From Cellulomonas sp. P24 (GTDB lineage Bacteria > Actinomycetota > Actinomycetes > Actinomycetales > Cellulomonadaceae), in the NCBI RefSeq assembly GCF_024704385.1, contig NZ_JAJDFX010000002.1, positions 3,844,001 through 3,908,000 on the forward strand: DNA of 64,000 nt, in the 5' to 3' direction. The notes under the pieces were generated by a model. That model saw only the letters and a program-made list of their open reading frames with translations. It was not told where the DNA came from and made no database searches. Each line of letters opens with the position of its first letter. Position 1 is the stretch's first letter. Made by a program: the position numbers and the translations under genes. This document shows positions 17,211 through 24,836 of this stretch, one piece after another.

Positions 17211-18646
17211 TGAGCGCCGGGCGCGCGGGGATGGGCCCGCTGGGGCGGCGACTTCTCCTGGTGTTCGTCCTGGTGGCGGTCTCGTCGGTGGCGGTCCTCA
17301 CGGTCGCCGCGCTGATCGGCGTCGGCCAGGGGGTCGAGGCCGTGCAGCAGTCGGAGCGGACGCAGCGGACCGAGGCGGCGGCGGCCGCTGCCGGGACTGC
17401 GTACCAGGCTGCAGGAGGCTGGGACGGCGCGGACCTGAGCGGCAGCAGCGCGATCGCCCAGGCGGCCGGGGCCCGGCTGTTCGTGTTCGACGCGTCCGGC
17501 AGCGCCGTCCGGGTCGGCTCCGGCATGGGTCAGGGGGCCGGGGGACCCGGGCTGGGGGCGCAGAGCAGCGCGCAGGCCGGTGCGCTGAACGCCGTGACGG
17601 CGCCCGTCGTGGTCGACGGCACCACGGTCGGCTCGGTGCGCCTGATGTTCGGGACGTCGTCCGGCACCCGCGCGCGTGACGTCGCGTGGTCGTGGATCGC
17701 GGTGGCGGCGGCGGTCGCTCTCGTCGTGGCGGTGGCCGCGAGCTGGTGGGTGACGCGGTGGCTGACACGTCCGATCGACGCGATGACGACCGCGGCGCGC
17801 CGGTTCGCGGCGGGGGACCGCGAGGCGCGCACCGGCGAGGCCGGTCCAGGGGAGCTCGGCGAGCTCGCGCACGCCTTCAACGGGATGGCGGACACCGTCG
17901 CTCGGTCCGAACGAGACCGTCGGAACCTCACGGCCGACGTCGCGCACGAGCTGCGGACGCCGCTCGCCGTCCTCCAGGCCGGGCTCGAGGAGCTCCGCGA
18001 CGGCCTGGTCGAACCGACCTCGGAGGGGCTCGCCGGTCTGCACGACCAGTCGTTGCGGCTCGGCCGGATCGTCCAGGACCTGGCGGAGCTCTCGGCGGCC
18101 GAGGCGCCCGGGGCCACGGCGACGCGCGACGACGTCGACCTGGCTCAGGTGGTCGCGGACGCGCTCGCGAGCCATGATCCCCAGCTCCGCGCGGCCGGGC
18201 TCGTCATCGACCGCGACCTCGCGGGGCCGGCGCTCGTCCGCGCCGACTCGGACCGTCTGCACCAGGCGGTCGGCAACCTCCTCGCGAACGCCGCCCGCTA
18301 CTGCCGACCGGGGGACGAGGTCCACGTCGTGGTGCGGTCGGACGACGCCGAGGTCGTCCTGGTCGTGGCGGACTCCGGGCCGGGCCTCGCGGCGGACGAG
18401 CTCCCGCACGTCTTCGACCGGCTCTGGCGCGGGCGGGGCGCGGAGCACGTCGCCGGGAGCGGGATCGGCCTCGCGGTGGTCCGGGAGATCGTGGTGGCCC
18501 ACGGCGGGACGATCGACGCGCAGGAGTCCGCCGGTGGCGGGCTGACGGTGACTATCCGGCTGCCGTCGGCTGCTGCGTCGACGCCGCCGGCCGCACGGGG
18601 CACAGGGTCTGACCACGCAGGCGGAACACCAGCGCGCCGGCCGTGA
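17210..18646 (+). CDS. Sensor histidine kinase, partner of the upstream regulator
   Basis: 478 residues. First membrane helix about 12-38, an extracytoplasmic region of about 110 residues rich in Ala/Gly/Gln, second helix about 160-183, HAMP (TRPIDAMTTAARRFAAGD), then dimerisation domain with phospho-His246 in DVAHELRTPLA. The catalytic domain has N-box QAVGNLLANAARY, G1 DSGPGL and G2 GSGIGLAVV. The ATG at 17210 shares one base with the regulator stop (TGATG); a GTG one codon earlier is also possible. The 3' end overlaps the convergent CPVC membrane protein gene by 95 bp. Confidence 0.93.
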   Translation: MSAGRAGMGPLGRRLLLVFVLVAVSSVAVLTVAALIGVGQGVEAVQQSERTQRTEAAAAAAGTAYQAAGGWDGADLSGSSAIAQAAGARLFVFDASGSAVRVGSGMGQGAGGPGLGAQSSAQAGALNAVTAPVVVDGTTVGSVRLMFGTSSGTRARDVAWSWIAVAAAVALVVAVAASWWVTRWLTRPIDAMTTAARRFAAGDREARTGEAGPGELGELAHAFNGMADTVARSERDRRNLTADVAHELRTPLAVLQAGLEELRDGLVEPTSEGLAGLHDQSLRLGRIVQDLAELSAAEAPGATATRDDVDLAQVVADALASHDPQLRAAGLVIDRDLAGPALVRADSDRLHQAVGNLLANAARYCRPGDEVHVVVRSDDAEVVLVVADSGPGLAADELPHVFDRLWRGRGAEHVAGSGIGLAVVREIVVAHGGTIDAQESAGGGLTVTIRLPSAAASTPPAARGTGSDHAGGTPARRP

Positions 18647-19106
18647 GCGCCACGGCTGCGGCCGCGAGGAACGGCTGCACCGGGGCGAACCACGTGAGGG
18701 CGCCGGAGTACCCGAGGGCGAGCAGGGCGAGCTTGTTGCACACCGGGCAGCCGACGGCGAACCAGGTGAGGACCCCGCCTGCGATGCCGAACCTGCTCGG
18801 CGCCGAAGCGCCGGCGTCGACCTCCTCGGGGGCGTCGCCCGGGCGGGCGCGGACGTACGTGGCTGCGAGCATGCCCGCGAGCAGGGACGAGACGATCCAC
18901 ACCGGGTAGCTCCAGGCCGTGACGGGCACGGCGCGGCCGAACACCGGGTTCGGGATGAGCACGGTCGGGATGCCGATCAGGAGGGCGAAGCCGACACTGA
19001 AGCCGGCGGCGGCCACGTACTGACGGGTGGTCCAGGACCGCAGCGCCTGCAGGCTCGCGTCGATCGAACGGCGGGGCTCGGTCCGGCTCGTGACGAGGGG
19101 GATCAT
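18552..19106 (-). CDS. Membrane protein with CPVC motif, divergent from the rhodanese operon
   Basis: 184 residues with about five membrane helices from residue 27 onward. A CPVCNK motif sits at the start of the helix LALLALGYSGALTWFAPVQPF, and another Cys occurs in LRGQTLCPV near the C-terminus; paired cysteines in a membrane setting suggest thiol or metal chemistry, but I do not recognise a characterised family. ATG 19106 is chosen over a longer frame because GGAGG lies 7 nt upstream. It is transcribed away from the rhodanese/persulfide dioxygenase operon and shares its 145-bp promoter region, so the ATACCC palindrome may control it too. Its last 95 bp overlap the histidine kinase gene tail. 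Confidence 0.8.
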   Translation of the reverse strand: MIPLVTSRTEPRRSIDASLQALRSWTTRQYVAAAGFSVGFALLIGIPTVLIPNPVFGRAVPVTAWSYPVWIVSSLLAGMLAATYVRARPGDAPEEVDAGASAPSRFGIAGGVLTWFAVGCPVCNKLALLALGYSGALTWFAPVQPFLAAAAVALTAGALVFRLRGQTLCPVRPAASTQQPTAAG

Positions 19107-19209
19107 GCGACCTCCAGGGCGGTGCGGCGGGTGCGACGGCAGGGCTGCCGTCCAGTGTCCCGGATCGGTCAGGAATGCCGACGACCGGTTCGTGCTTGTA
19201 CTCTCCAAG

Positions 19210-19225
19210 ATACCCCAGGGGGTAT
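19210..19225. promoter_or_regulatory. ATACCC-N4-GGGTAT operator, sulfur locus 2
   Basis: ATACCC-CAGG-GGGTAT, the same layout as at 2652-2667 (one more complementary base each side here: ATACCCC/GGGGTAT). It lies 26 bp before the rhodanese ATG and 104 bp before the divergent CPVC gene. A TTGTAC at 19196-19201 could be a -35 element, so a bound repressor would block RNA polymerase. CsoR/CstR-family binding is inferred. Confidence 0.72.
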
Positions 19226-19251
19226 ACCACCACACCCAAGGAGCTTGATCC

Positions 19252-19575
19252 ATGTCTGAAGTCGTCGTTGACGCGTTCGCCGCGGCCCACGCGGACGGGG
19301 CGTTCGTCCTCGATGTCCGTGAGCCCTACGAGTACGTCGGTGGCCACGTCCCCGGTGCGCGCCTCATGCCGGTCGGCCACGTGCCGGCGCACCTGCAGGA
19401 CCTGCCCCGCGACGAGCGCATCTACGTGATCTGCGCGAGCGGGAACCGGAGCCGCGGGGTGACCGACCTCCTGCGCCGCGCCGGGTTCGACGCCTACTCC
19501 GTGATCGGCGGGACGAGCGGCTGGATCGGCTCAGGTCGCCCCGTCGTCGCCGGCCAGCACCCCAACGCGGCCTGA
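19252..19575 (+). CDS. Single-domain rhodanese sulfurtransferase
   Basis: 107 residues, one rhodanese domain only. Active-site Cys61 in VICASGNRSRG; DVREPYEYVGGHVPGA is the conserved strand-loop. CCAAGGAG precedes the ATG. First gene of a three-gene operon with the persulfide dioxygenase fusion (63 bp downstream) and a TauE-type exporter. It differs from the 134-residue rhodanese at 2232-2636 by lacking the N-terminal leader. Likely passes sulfane sulfur between glutathione-type or mycothiol/bacillithiol-type persulfides and the dioxygenase; the thiol carrier is inference. Confidence 0.92.
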   Translation: MSEVVVDAFAAAHADGAFVLDVREPYEYVGGHVPGARLMPVGHVPAHLQDLPRDERIYVICASGNRSRGVTDLLRRAGFDAYSVIGGTSGWIGSGRPVVAGQHPNAA

Positions 19576-19638
19576 CGGCACGTCCGCCGCGGACACCACC
19601 GACACGTCTCCCTCACGCCTGAGAAGGAACTACTCCCC

Positions 19639-21015
19639 ATGAGCCCCAGCATCATCGTGATCGACACGCCGTCCCTCGGCGACCGCAGCTACCTCGTGCA
19701 CGACGGACAGGTCGGCTTCGTCGTCGACCCCCAGCGGGACACCGACCGGGTCCTCGCCGCCGCTGCCGACGCCGGCATCCGGATCACCCACGTGCTCGAG
19801 ACCCACATCCACAACGACTACGTGACCGGCGGTTACGCCCTCGCCCAGCAGACGGGCGCGAAGTACCTGGTCAACGCCGACGACGTCGTCTCGTTCGACC
19901 GGGTCCCGGTGCGCGACGGCGACCTGATCGACGTCAGCCCGACGCTGCAGGTGCGCGTGATCCACACGCCCGGCCACACGTTCACCCACCTCTCGTACGC
20001 CCTCGAGGGCCCCGACCCGGTCGTGTTCTCCGGCGGATCGCTGCTCTACGGCTCCACCGGGCGCCCGGACCTGCTCGGCGCGTCGCACACGCACGAGCTC
20101 GCCCACCACCAGTACGCGTCGGCGCGTCGGCTCGCCGAGGAGCTGCCGGACGAGACCCAGGTCATGCCGACCCACGGGTTCGGCAGCTTCTGCTCGGCGA
20201 CCACGACGACCGCCGGCGCCACCGGGTCGACGATCGGCCAGGAGAAGCTCTTCAACCCGGCGCTGAGCAAGGACGAGGAGGCGTACGTCGCCGAGATCGT
20301 CGCCGGGCTAGACGCGTACCCCGCCTACTACGTCCACATGGCCCCCGCGAACTCCGCCGGACCTGCGGACGTCGACCTCAGCGCGCCGCAGCAGGCCGAC
20401 AAGACCGAGCTCCGCCGTCGGCTCGACGCGGGGGAGTGGCTCGTCGACCTCCGCACCCGGACCGCCTTCGCCGCCGGGCACGTGCCGGGGACGTTCAACT
20501 TCGGCCTCGACGGCCAGTTCTCGACCTACCTCGGGTGGCTGATCCCGTGGGGGACCCCGGTCACGCTGCTCGGCGACACGCCGGAGCAGGTGGCCGAGGC
20601 GCAGCGTGAGCTCGTGCGGATCGGCATCGACTCTCCCGCCGCCGCAGCCACCGGTGCGCCCGAGGACTGGACGGACGGCCCGCTCGGGCAGCTCCAGCTC
20701 GCGAGCTTCGCCGACCTGGAGCAGGTGCGCCACCACCGCGAGGTCGTCGTGCTCGACGTGCGGCGCCTGAGCGAGTGGCGCGAGTCGCACATCGACGGAG
20801 CGGTCCACATCCCGCTGCACGAGCTCCTCGAACGGCTCGCGGAGATCCCTCGCGCCGAGATCTGGATCCACTGCGCGGGCGGCTACCGTGCCTCGATCGC
20901 CGCGTCGTTCCTCCTCGCGAACGGGCACCACGTCGTCTCGGTCAACGGGTCGTTCGCCGAGAGCGCCGCTGCGGCCGGTCTTCCTCTGGTGTCGGAGCTG
21001 GTCGCCCAGGCCTGA
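19639..21015 (+). CDS. Persulfide dioxygenase-like metallo-hydrolase fused to two rhodanese domains
   Basis: 458 residues. Metallo-beta-lactamase domain 1-240 with THIHNDYVTGG (His56, His58, Asp60) and His113 in TPGHTF, as in ETHE1/CstB persulfide dioxygenases. The usual third-ligand segment TGD is SGGSLL here, so the expected Asp is Gly132, although GRPD follows normally. Then two rhodanese domains: the first (about 260-345) lacks the catalytic Cys, the second has Cys412 (HCAGGYRAS). CstB-type fusions oxidise persulfide to sulfite or thiosulfate. The start has GAGAAGGA upstream. The next gene, TauE, would export the sulfite. Confidence 0.9.
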   Translation: MSPSIIVIDTPSLGDRSYLVHDGQVGFVVDPQRDTDRVLAAAADAGIRITHVLETHIHNDYVTGGYALAQQTGAKYLVNADDVVSFDRVPVRDGDLIDVSPTLQVRVIHTPGHTFTHLSYALEGPDPVVFSGGSLLYGSTGRPDLLGASHTHELAHHQYASARRLAEELPDETQVMPTHGFGSFCSATTTTAGATGSTIGQEKLFNPALSKDEEAYVAEIVAGLDAYPAYYVHMAPANSAGPADVDLSAPQQADKTELRRRLDAGEWLVDLRTRTAFAAGHVPGTFNFGLDGQFSTYLGWLIPWGTPVTLLGDTPEQVAEAQRELVRIGIDSPAAAATGAPEDWTDGPLGQLQLASFADLEQVRHHREVVVLDVRRLSEWRESHIDGAVHIPLHELLERLAEIPRAEIWIHCAGGYRASIAASFLLANGHHVVSVNGSFAESAAAAGLPLVSELVAQA

Positions 21016-21095
21016 ACCCCCGCGACCTCCCGCCCGATACCGTCGCGGACGGCGCCGTCGCGGCGCCGTCCGCACCCCCACAGCAAGGACTCCAC

Positions 21096-21917
21096 GTGCT
21101 CGCGCTCGTCATCCCCGTCGGTCTGCTCATCGGTCTCAGCCTCGGTGCACTCGGTGGAGGAGGGTCGATCCTCGCCGTGCCGGCGCTGGTCTACCTCTTC
21201 GGCCAGAGCTCGCACGCGGCGACGACGGGCTCGTTGCTCATCGTGGGGACGACGTCCCTCGTCGGCGCGCTCCCGCACCGGCGCGCGGGACGTGTCAGCC
21301 TCGCCAAGGGGGCGGTGTTCGGGATCCTCGGCATCCTGGGCTCGTACATCGGCTCGAGGTTCTCCACCGCGGTGCCTCAGGACGTCCTGCTCGCCGCCTT
21401 CTCGGTGCTGATCCTGTTCGTCGCGGTGCTGATGATCCGGCGGCAGCGCCGCAAGCCCGCCCGGGGCGGACAGCCGGCGGTGGATCCTGCGCTCGCGGAC
21501 GCCCCGGTGATCACGTTCCGACCTGAGTTCACGTGCGACTGCCGCCGGGCGGTCCGGATCGTCCTCACGGCGACGACGGTCGGGCTCCTCACCGGGTTCT
21601 TCGGCGTCGGTGGTGGCTTCGCGGTGGTGCCCGCGCTCGTCCTCGCGCTCGGGCTCTCGATGCCGGTCGCGGTCGGGACCTCGTTGCTCGTGATCGGCAT
21701 CAACAGCGTGACCGCGCTCGCGTTCCGGCTGGACCAGGGCCTCGACCTGGACTGGACGGTGATCGGGCTGTTCACGCTCTCGGCGGTCCTCGGAGGCCTC
21801 GCCGGCAACCGCGTCGTCTCGCGCGTCAACCCCGCGCGGCTCAGCCAGGCGTTCGCGATCCTGCTGGTGGCCGTCGCGCTGTACACCGCGGCGCGGAGCA
21901 TCCCGCACCTGTTCTGA
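21096..21917 (+). CDS. TauE/SafE-family sulfite or sulfonate exporter
   Basis: 273 residues, about eight membrane helices in two related halves, each opening with the family motif (GLSLGALGGGGSILAVPALVY and TGFFGVGGGFAVVPALV). The GTG start at 21096 is preferred: AAGGAC lies just upstream and the first helix begins at once; the longer open frame before it is an artefact of the persulfide dioxygenase gene. A cytoplasmic loop holds CDC near residue 150. Being third in the persulfide operon suggests export of sulfite made by the dioxygenase, as in the staphylococcal cst operon. Confidence 0.9.
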   Translation: MLALVIPVGLLIGLSLGALGGGGSILAVPALVYLFGQSSHAATTGSLLIVGTTSLVGALPHRRAGRVSLAKGAVFGILGILGSYIGSRFSTAVPQDVLLAAFSVLILFVAVLMIRRQRRKPARGGQPAVDPALADAPVITFRPEFTCDCRRAVRIVLTATTVGLLTGFFGVGGGFAVVPALVLALGLSMPVAVGTSLLVIGINSVTALAFRLDQGLDLDWTVIGLFTLSAVLGGLAGNRVVSRVNPARLSQAFAILLVAVALYTAARSIPHLF

Positions 21918-22163
21918 GGCTGCTGAGCCGGGTCCGCCCTCGGCGACGCGGGACGTCCACCCCTCGCGACCCTGGAGGCCTGCCCGCTGTGGTGCGGGGT
22001 GTCTGGGCGCCGGGCGAGTGCGCTACCGCGGTCGTCGCGGAGTGTGCCACGCTGCGGAGGTGGGCCGATCGGACCAGCCGGTACCGAAGCGCACCGGCTG
22101 GGTCGCACCGCGTCACGGGTCAGGTCGCGACGGTCACCCGCACGCACGACGAAGGGTGGGGTC

Positions 22164-23669
22164 ATGGCACACGAGGGGCTCGGGCGGCGGGACGGCGTCC
22201 AGCTGATCGCCTACGCGGACCGCTTCGGCGGAACCCTTCCGGAGCTCCGCGGCGTGCTCGACGGACCCCTCGCCGGGGTGTTCGCGGGCGTGCACGTCCT
22301 GCCGTTCTTCACGCCCTTCGACGGGGCCGACGCCGGGTTCGACCCCGTGGACCACACCGCGGTCGACTCGCGCCTCGGGACCTGGGACGACCTCCGTGCG
22401 CTCGGTGCGGACTACACCCTCATGGTCGACCTGATCGTCAACCACGTCTCCGCCGACTCGACCGAGTTCCGCGACGTGCTCGCGCGCGGTGACGAGTCAC
22501 CCCACGCGGCGATGTTCCTCACGATGTCCGACGTCTACCCCGATGGCGCCGACGAGGCCGAGCTCGTGGGCATCTACCGTCCGCGGCCGGGGCTGCCGTT
22601 CACGGTCCTCACGCTCGGCGGGCGACGGCGGCTCGTATGGACCACGTTCACGAGCCAGCAGATCGACCTGAACCTCGGCTCGCCTGCGGGTCGCGCGTAC
22701 CTCGACCGGGTGCTGGCCACGCTCGCCGCGGGCGGTGTGTCGATGGTGCGGCTCGACGCGGTCGGGTACGCGATCAAGACCGCAGGGACGTCGTCGTTCA
22801 TGACCCCGGAGACGTTCGCGTTCATCGACGAGCTGACCACCCGGGCGAGGGCCCTCGGGGTCGAGGTCCTGGTCGAGATCCACGCGCACTTCGAGCGGCA
22901 GATCGCGATCGGCTCCGTGGTCGACCGGGTCTACGACTTCGCCCTGCCGCCGTTGCTGCTGCACTCGCTCTACACCGGCGACGCCGCACCTCTGCGGCGG
23001 TGGCTCGGCGTCCGGCCCGCGAACGCCGTGACCGTCCTGGACACGCACGACGGCATCGGTGTGATCGATGTCGGCCCGGACCAGATGGCCGAGGGACGCC
23101 CAGGGCTGCTCACCCCGGAGCAGGTGCACGACCTCGTCGAGGGGATCCACGAGCACTCCGGCGGGCAGTCGCGGCAGGCGACCGGCTGGGCGGCCTCGAA
23201 CCTCGACGTCTACCAGGTGAACTGCACCTACTACGACGCGCTGGGGCGCGACGACGCGGCGTACCTGCTCGCGCGCGCGATCCAGCTCTTCGTGCCCGGC
23301 ATCCCGCAGGTGTACTACGTCGGTCTGCTCGCGGGCGCGAACGACATGGAGCTGCTCGCGCGCACCGGGGTCGGCCGCGACATCAACCGCCACCGCTACA
23401 CGGTCGCCGAGATCGAGGCCGAGCTGGAGCGGCCAGTCGTCGCGGCGCTCGTCGGGCTGATCAGGTTCCGCAACTCCCACCCGGCGTTCGGTGGCGAGCC
23501 GAGCGTCGGTGGCGACGGCTCCCGACTCGTCCTGACCTGGACGTCCGGAGCCCAGACCGCGTCCCTCACGGCCGACCTCGGCTCCCACCGGGCCACGGTG
23601 ACCTGGACCGGCCCGGACGGGACCACCCACGCGCACGCCGACCTGCTCGCCTTCGCCACGACCCCCTGA
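22164..23669 (+). CDS. Sucrose phosphorylase-like GH13 enzyme
   Basis: 501 residues, typical for GH13 subfamily 18. The opening VQLIAYADRFGG and PFFTPFDGADAGFDPVDH are characteristic of sucrose phosphorylases. Catalytic residues: nucleophile Asp198 (VRLDAVGYA), acid/base Glu238 (VEIHAHFE) and stabiliser Asp296 (LDTHDGIG); each is six positions after Bifidobacterium sucrose phosphorylase residues as I recall them. Family reaction: sucrose plus phosphate gives glucose 1-phosphate and fructose, in the cytoplasm; glucosylglycerate or sucrose 6-phosphate phosphorolysis is possible. GGGTGGGG precedes ATG 22164. No transporter is next to it, and a strong hairpin follows. Confidence 0.92.
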   Translation: MAHEGLGRRDGVQLIAYADRFGGTLPELRGVLDGPLAGVFAGVHVLPFFTPFDGADAGFDPVDHTAVDSRLGTWDDLRALGADYTLMVDLIVNHVSADSTEFRDVLARGDESPHAAMFLTMSDVYPDGADEAELVGIYRPRPGLPFTVLTLGGRRRLVWTTFTSQQIDLNLGSPAGRAYLDRVLATLAAGGVSMVRLDAVGYAIKTAGTSSFMTPETFAFIDELTTRARALGVEVLVEIHAHFERQIAIGSVVDRVYDFALPPLLLHSLYTGDAAPLRRWLGVRPANAVTVLDTHDGIGVIDVGPDQMAEGRPGLLTPEQVHDLVEGIHEHSGGQSRQATGWAASNLDVYQVNCTYYDALGRDDAAYLLARAIQLFVPGIPQVYYVGLLAGANDMELLARTGVGRDINRHRYTVAEIEAELERPVVAALVGLIRFRNSHPAFGGEPSVGGDGSRLVLTWTSGAQTASLTADLGSHRATVTWTGPDGTTHAHADLLAFATTP

Positions 23670-23707
23670 CGCCCGACCCCGCCCCGCGATGTCGAGCAGA
23701 GAACCGG

Positions 23708-23766
23708 TCAAGTGGAGCGAAAGTGCGCGACACGCCCGCGTGTCGCGTCACTTTCGCTCCACTTGA
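23708..23766. terminator. Long 27-bp hairpin between convergent genes
   Basis: Left arm 23708-23734 (TCAAGTGGAGCGAAAGTG then CGCGACACG), 4-nt loop CCCG, right arm exactly complementary except one bulged T at 23748. It lies between sucrose phosphorylase (+) and the GerMN lipoprotein (-) and can terminate both. It is unusually long for a terminator, and its GAAAGTG core is less GC-rich than its surroundings. Confidence 0.85.
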
Positions 23767-23777
23767 CGGAGTGCGGG

Positions 23778-24719
23778 TCAGGTGACGGTGAGGGTGCGGG
23801 AGTCGCTCATCGGGGTCCCGCCCTCGCCGCCCGAGGGATCGTCCTCGGTGACGACGACCGTGTACGTGCCCGGGTCGAGCGCGACCGTGAACGAGTACGG
23901 CGCGAACGTCTGGCCCTCCGAGGTCATCGTGAAGCCGGACCGGACCGTCGCGCCGGTCGTGTCGAGCACCTTCCACACCACGGTCGCCTCGAAGACGGCC
24001 GCATCACCGGAGACGGTGACGGGTGACGTGCTCGTGGCGCCCTCGGTCGGTCGGTCGATCTGGACCAGCAGGAGGACGTCGATCGGATCGGCACGGACGA
24101 CCGGGGAGTCCCAGACCACGGCACCCCACAGCTCGCCGGCCGGGCTGCCGGCGATCGTCAGCATCACCGGCGCCGTCGGCTGCTCCGCCGCCGCCGTCAC
24201 GGTGTAGACGAGCTGCTGGATCATCAGCGCTGCACCGGCGGAGCCGACGTTCGCGGTCCGGGCGTCGGACGACAGGTCGACGAGGAGCGTGCCGGCAGTC
24301 TGCTGCACCCCGAGGACGGTGGTCGCCGGGTTCCAGGTGGTCGCGTAGTCCGGATCGGCCGGACCCGCGATCATCGCCTCGACCGCCGCGCGGACCGCGT
24401 CGGCAGCCGACAACGTGCGGATCTCCCGGGCGAGCCGGAACCCCGTGCGGGTGTCGATCACGTAGTACACGGGCACGTCGACGGTCGCGCCCGTCGACGT
24501 CGAGGTCGGCGTGGAGGTCGCCGAGGAAGTGGGCGCGCCAGGAGTCGTGGCTGTCGCCGACGCGGATGGTGCGGCAGGCTCACCCGTCGTGCATCCCGCG
24601 AGCAGCGCGAGCGCCGCGATCACGGTCACGATCGGACGCGACCGGCGGGCGCGGGCCGCGACCGGAACGGGCCGTCGGGCGGTCGCTGCTCGACGACGGT
24701 GGAGCAGCATGCGGCGCAT
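23778..24719 (-). CDS. Lipoprotein with GerMN and Gmad2 domains
   Basis: 313 residues. ATG 24719 is chosen (GGGGAGG about 6 nt upstream). A positively charged N-terminus, hydrophobic stretch and lipobox LLAGC mark a lipoprotein, followed by a Ser/Thr/Pro/Ala linker. The GerMN domain (about 100-215, VPVYYVIDTRTGFRLAREIR to LTIAGSP) and a C-terminal Gmad2 immunoglobulin-like domain (VTVSGDAAVFEATVVWKV to SDSRTLTV) follow. In non-sporulating actinomycetes this pair is found in cell-surface lipoproteins of unknown role, some near two-component systems. Nothing nearby suggests a partner. Confidence 0.85.
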   Translation of the reverse strand: MRRMLLHRRRAATARRPVPVAARARRSRPIVTVIAALALLAGCTTGEPAAPSASATATTPGAPTSSATSTPTSTSTGATVDVPVYYVIDTRTGFRLAREIRTLSAADAVRAAVEAMIAGPADPDYATTWNPATTVLGVQQTAGTLLVDLSSDARTANVGSAGAALMIQQLVYTVTAAAEQPTAPVMLTIAGSPAGELWGAVVWDSPVVRADPIDVLLLVQIDRPTEGATSTSPVTVSGDAAVFEATVVWKVLDTTGATVRSGFTMTSEGQTFAPYSFTVALDPGTYTVVVTEDDPSGGEGGTPMSDSRTLTVT

Positions 24720-24836
24720 GGGGGCCTCCCCGGTGGGCGAACCCTCCCGGGACGCTCCTGGTGACGGCTCGCCCTCACCTCCAGTCTCGCACCACCCCCG
24801 GGACCGGGCCATGCGACCGAACCGTCGCCGATGCCG

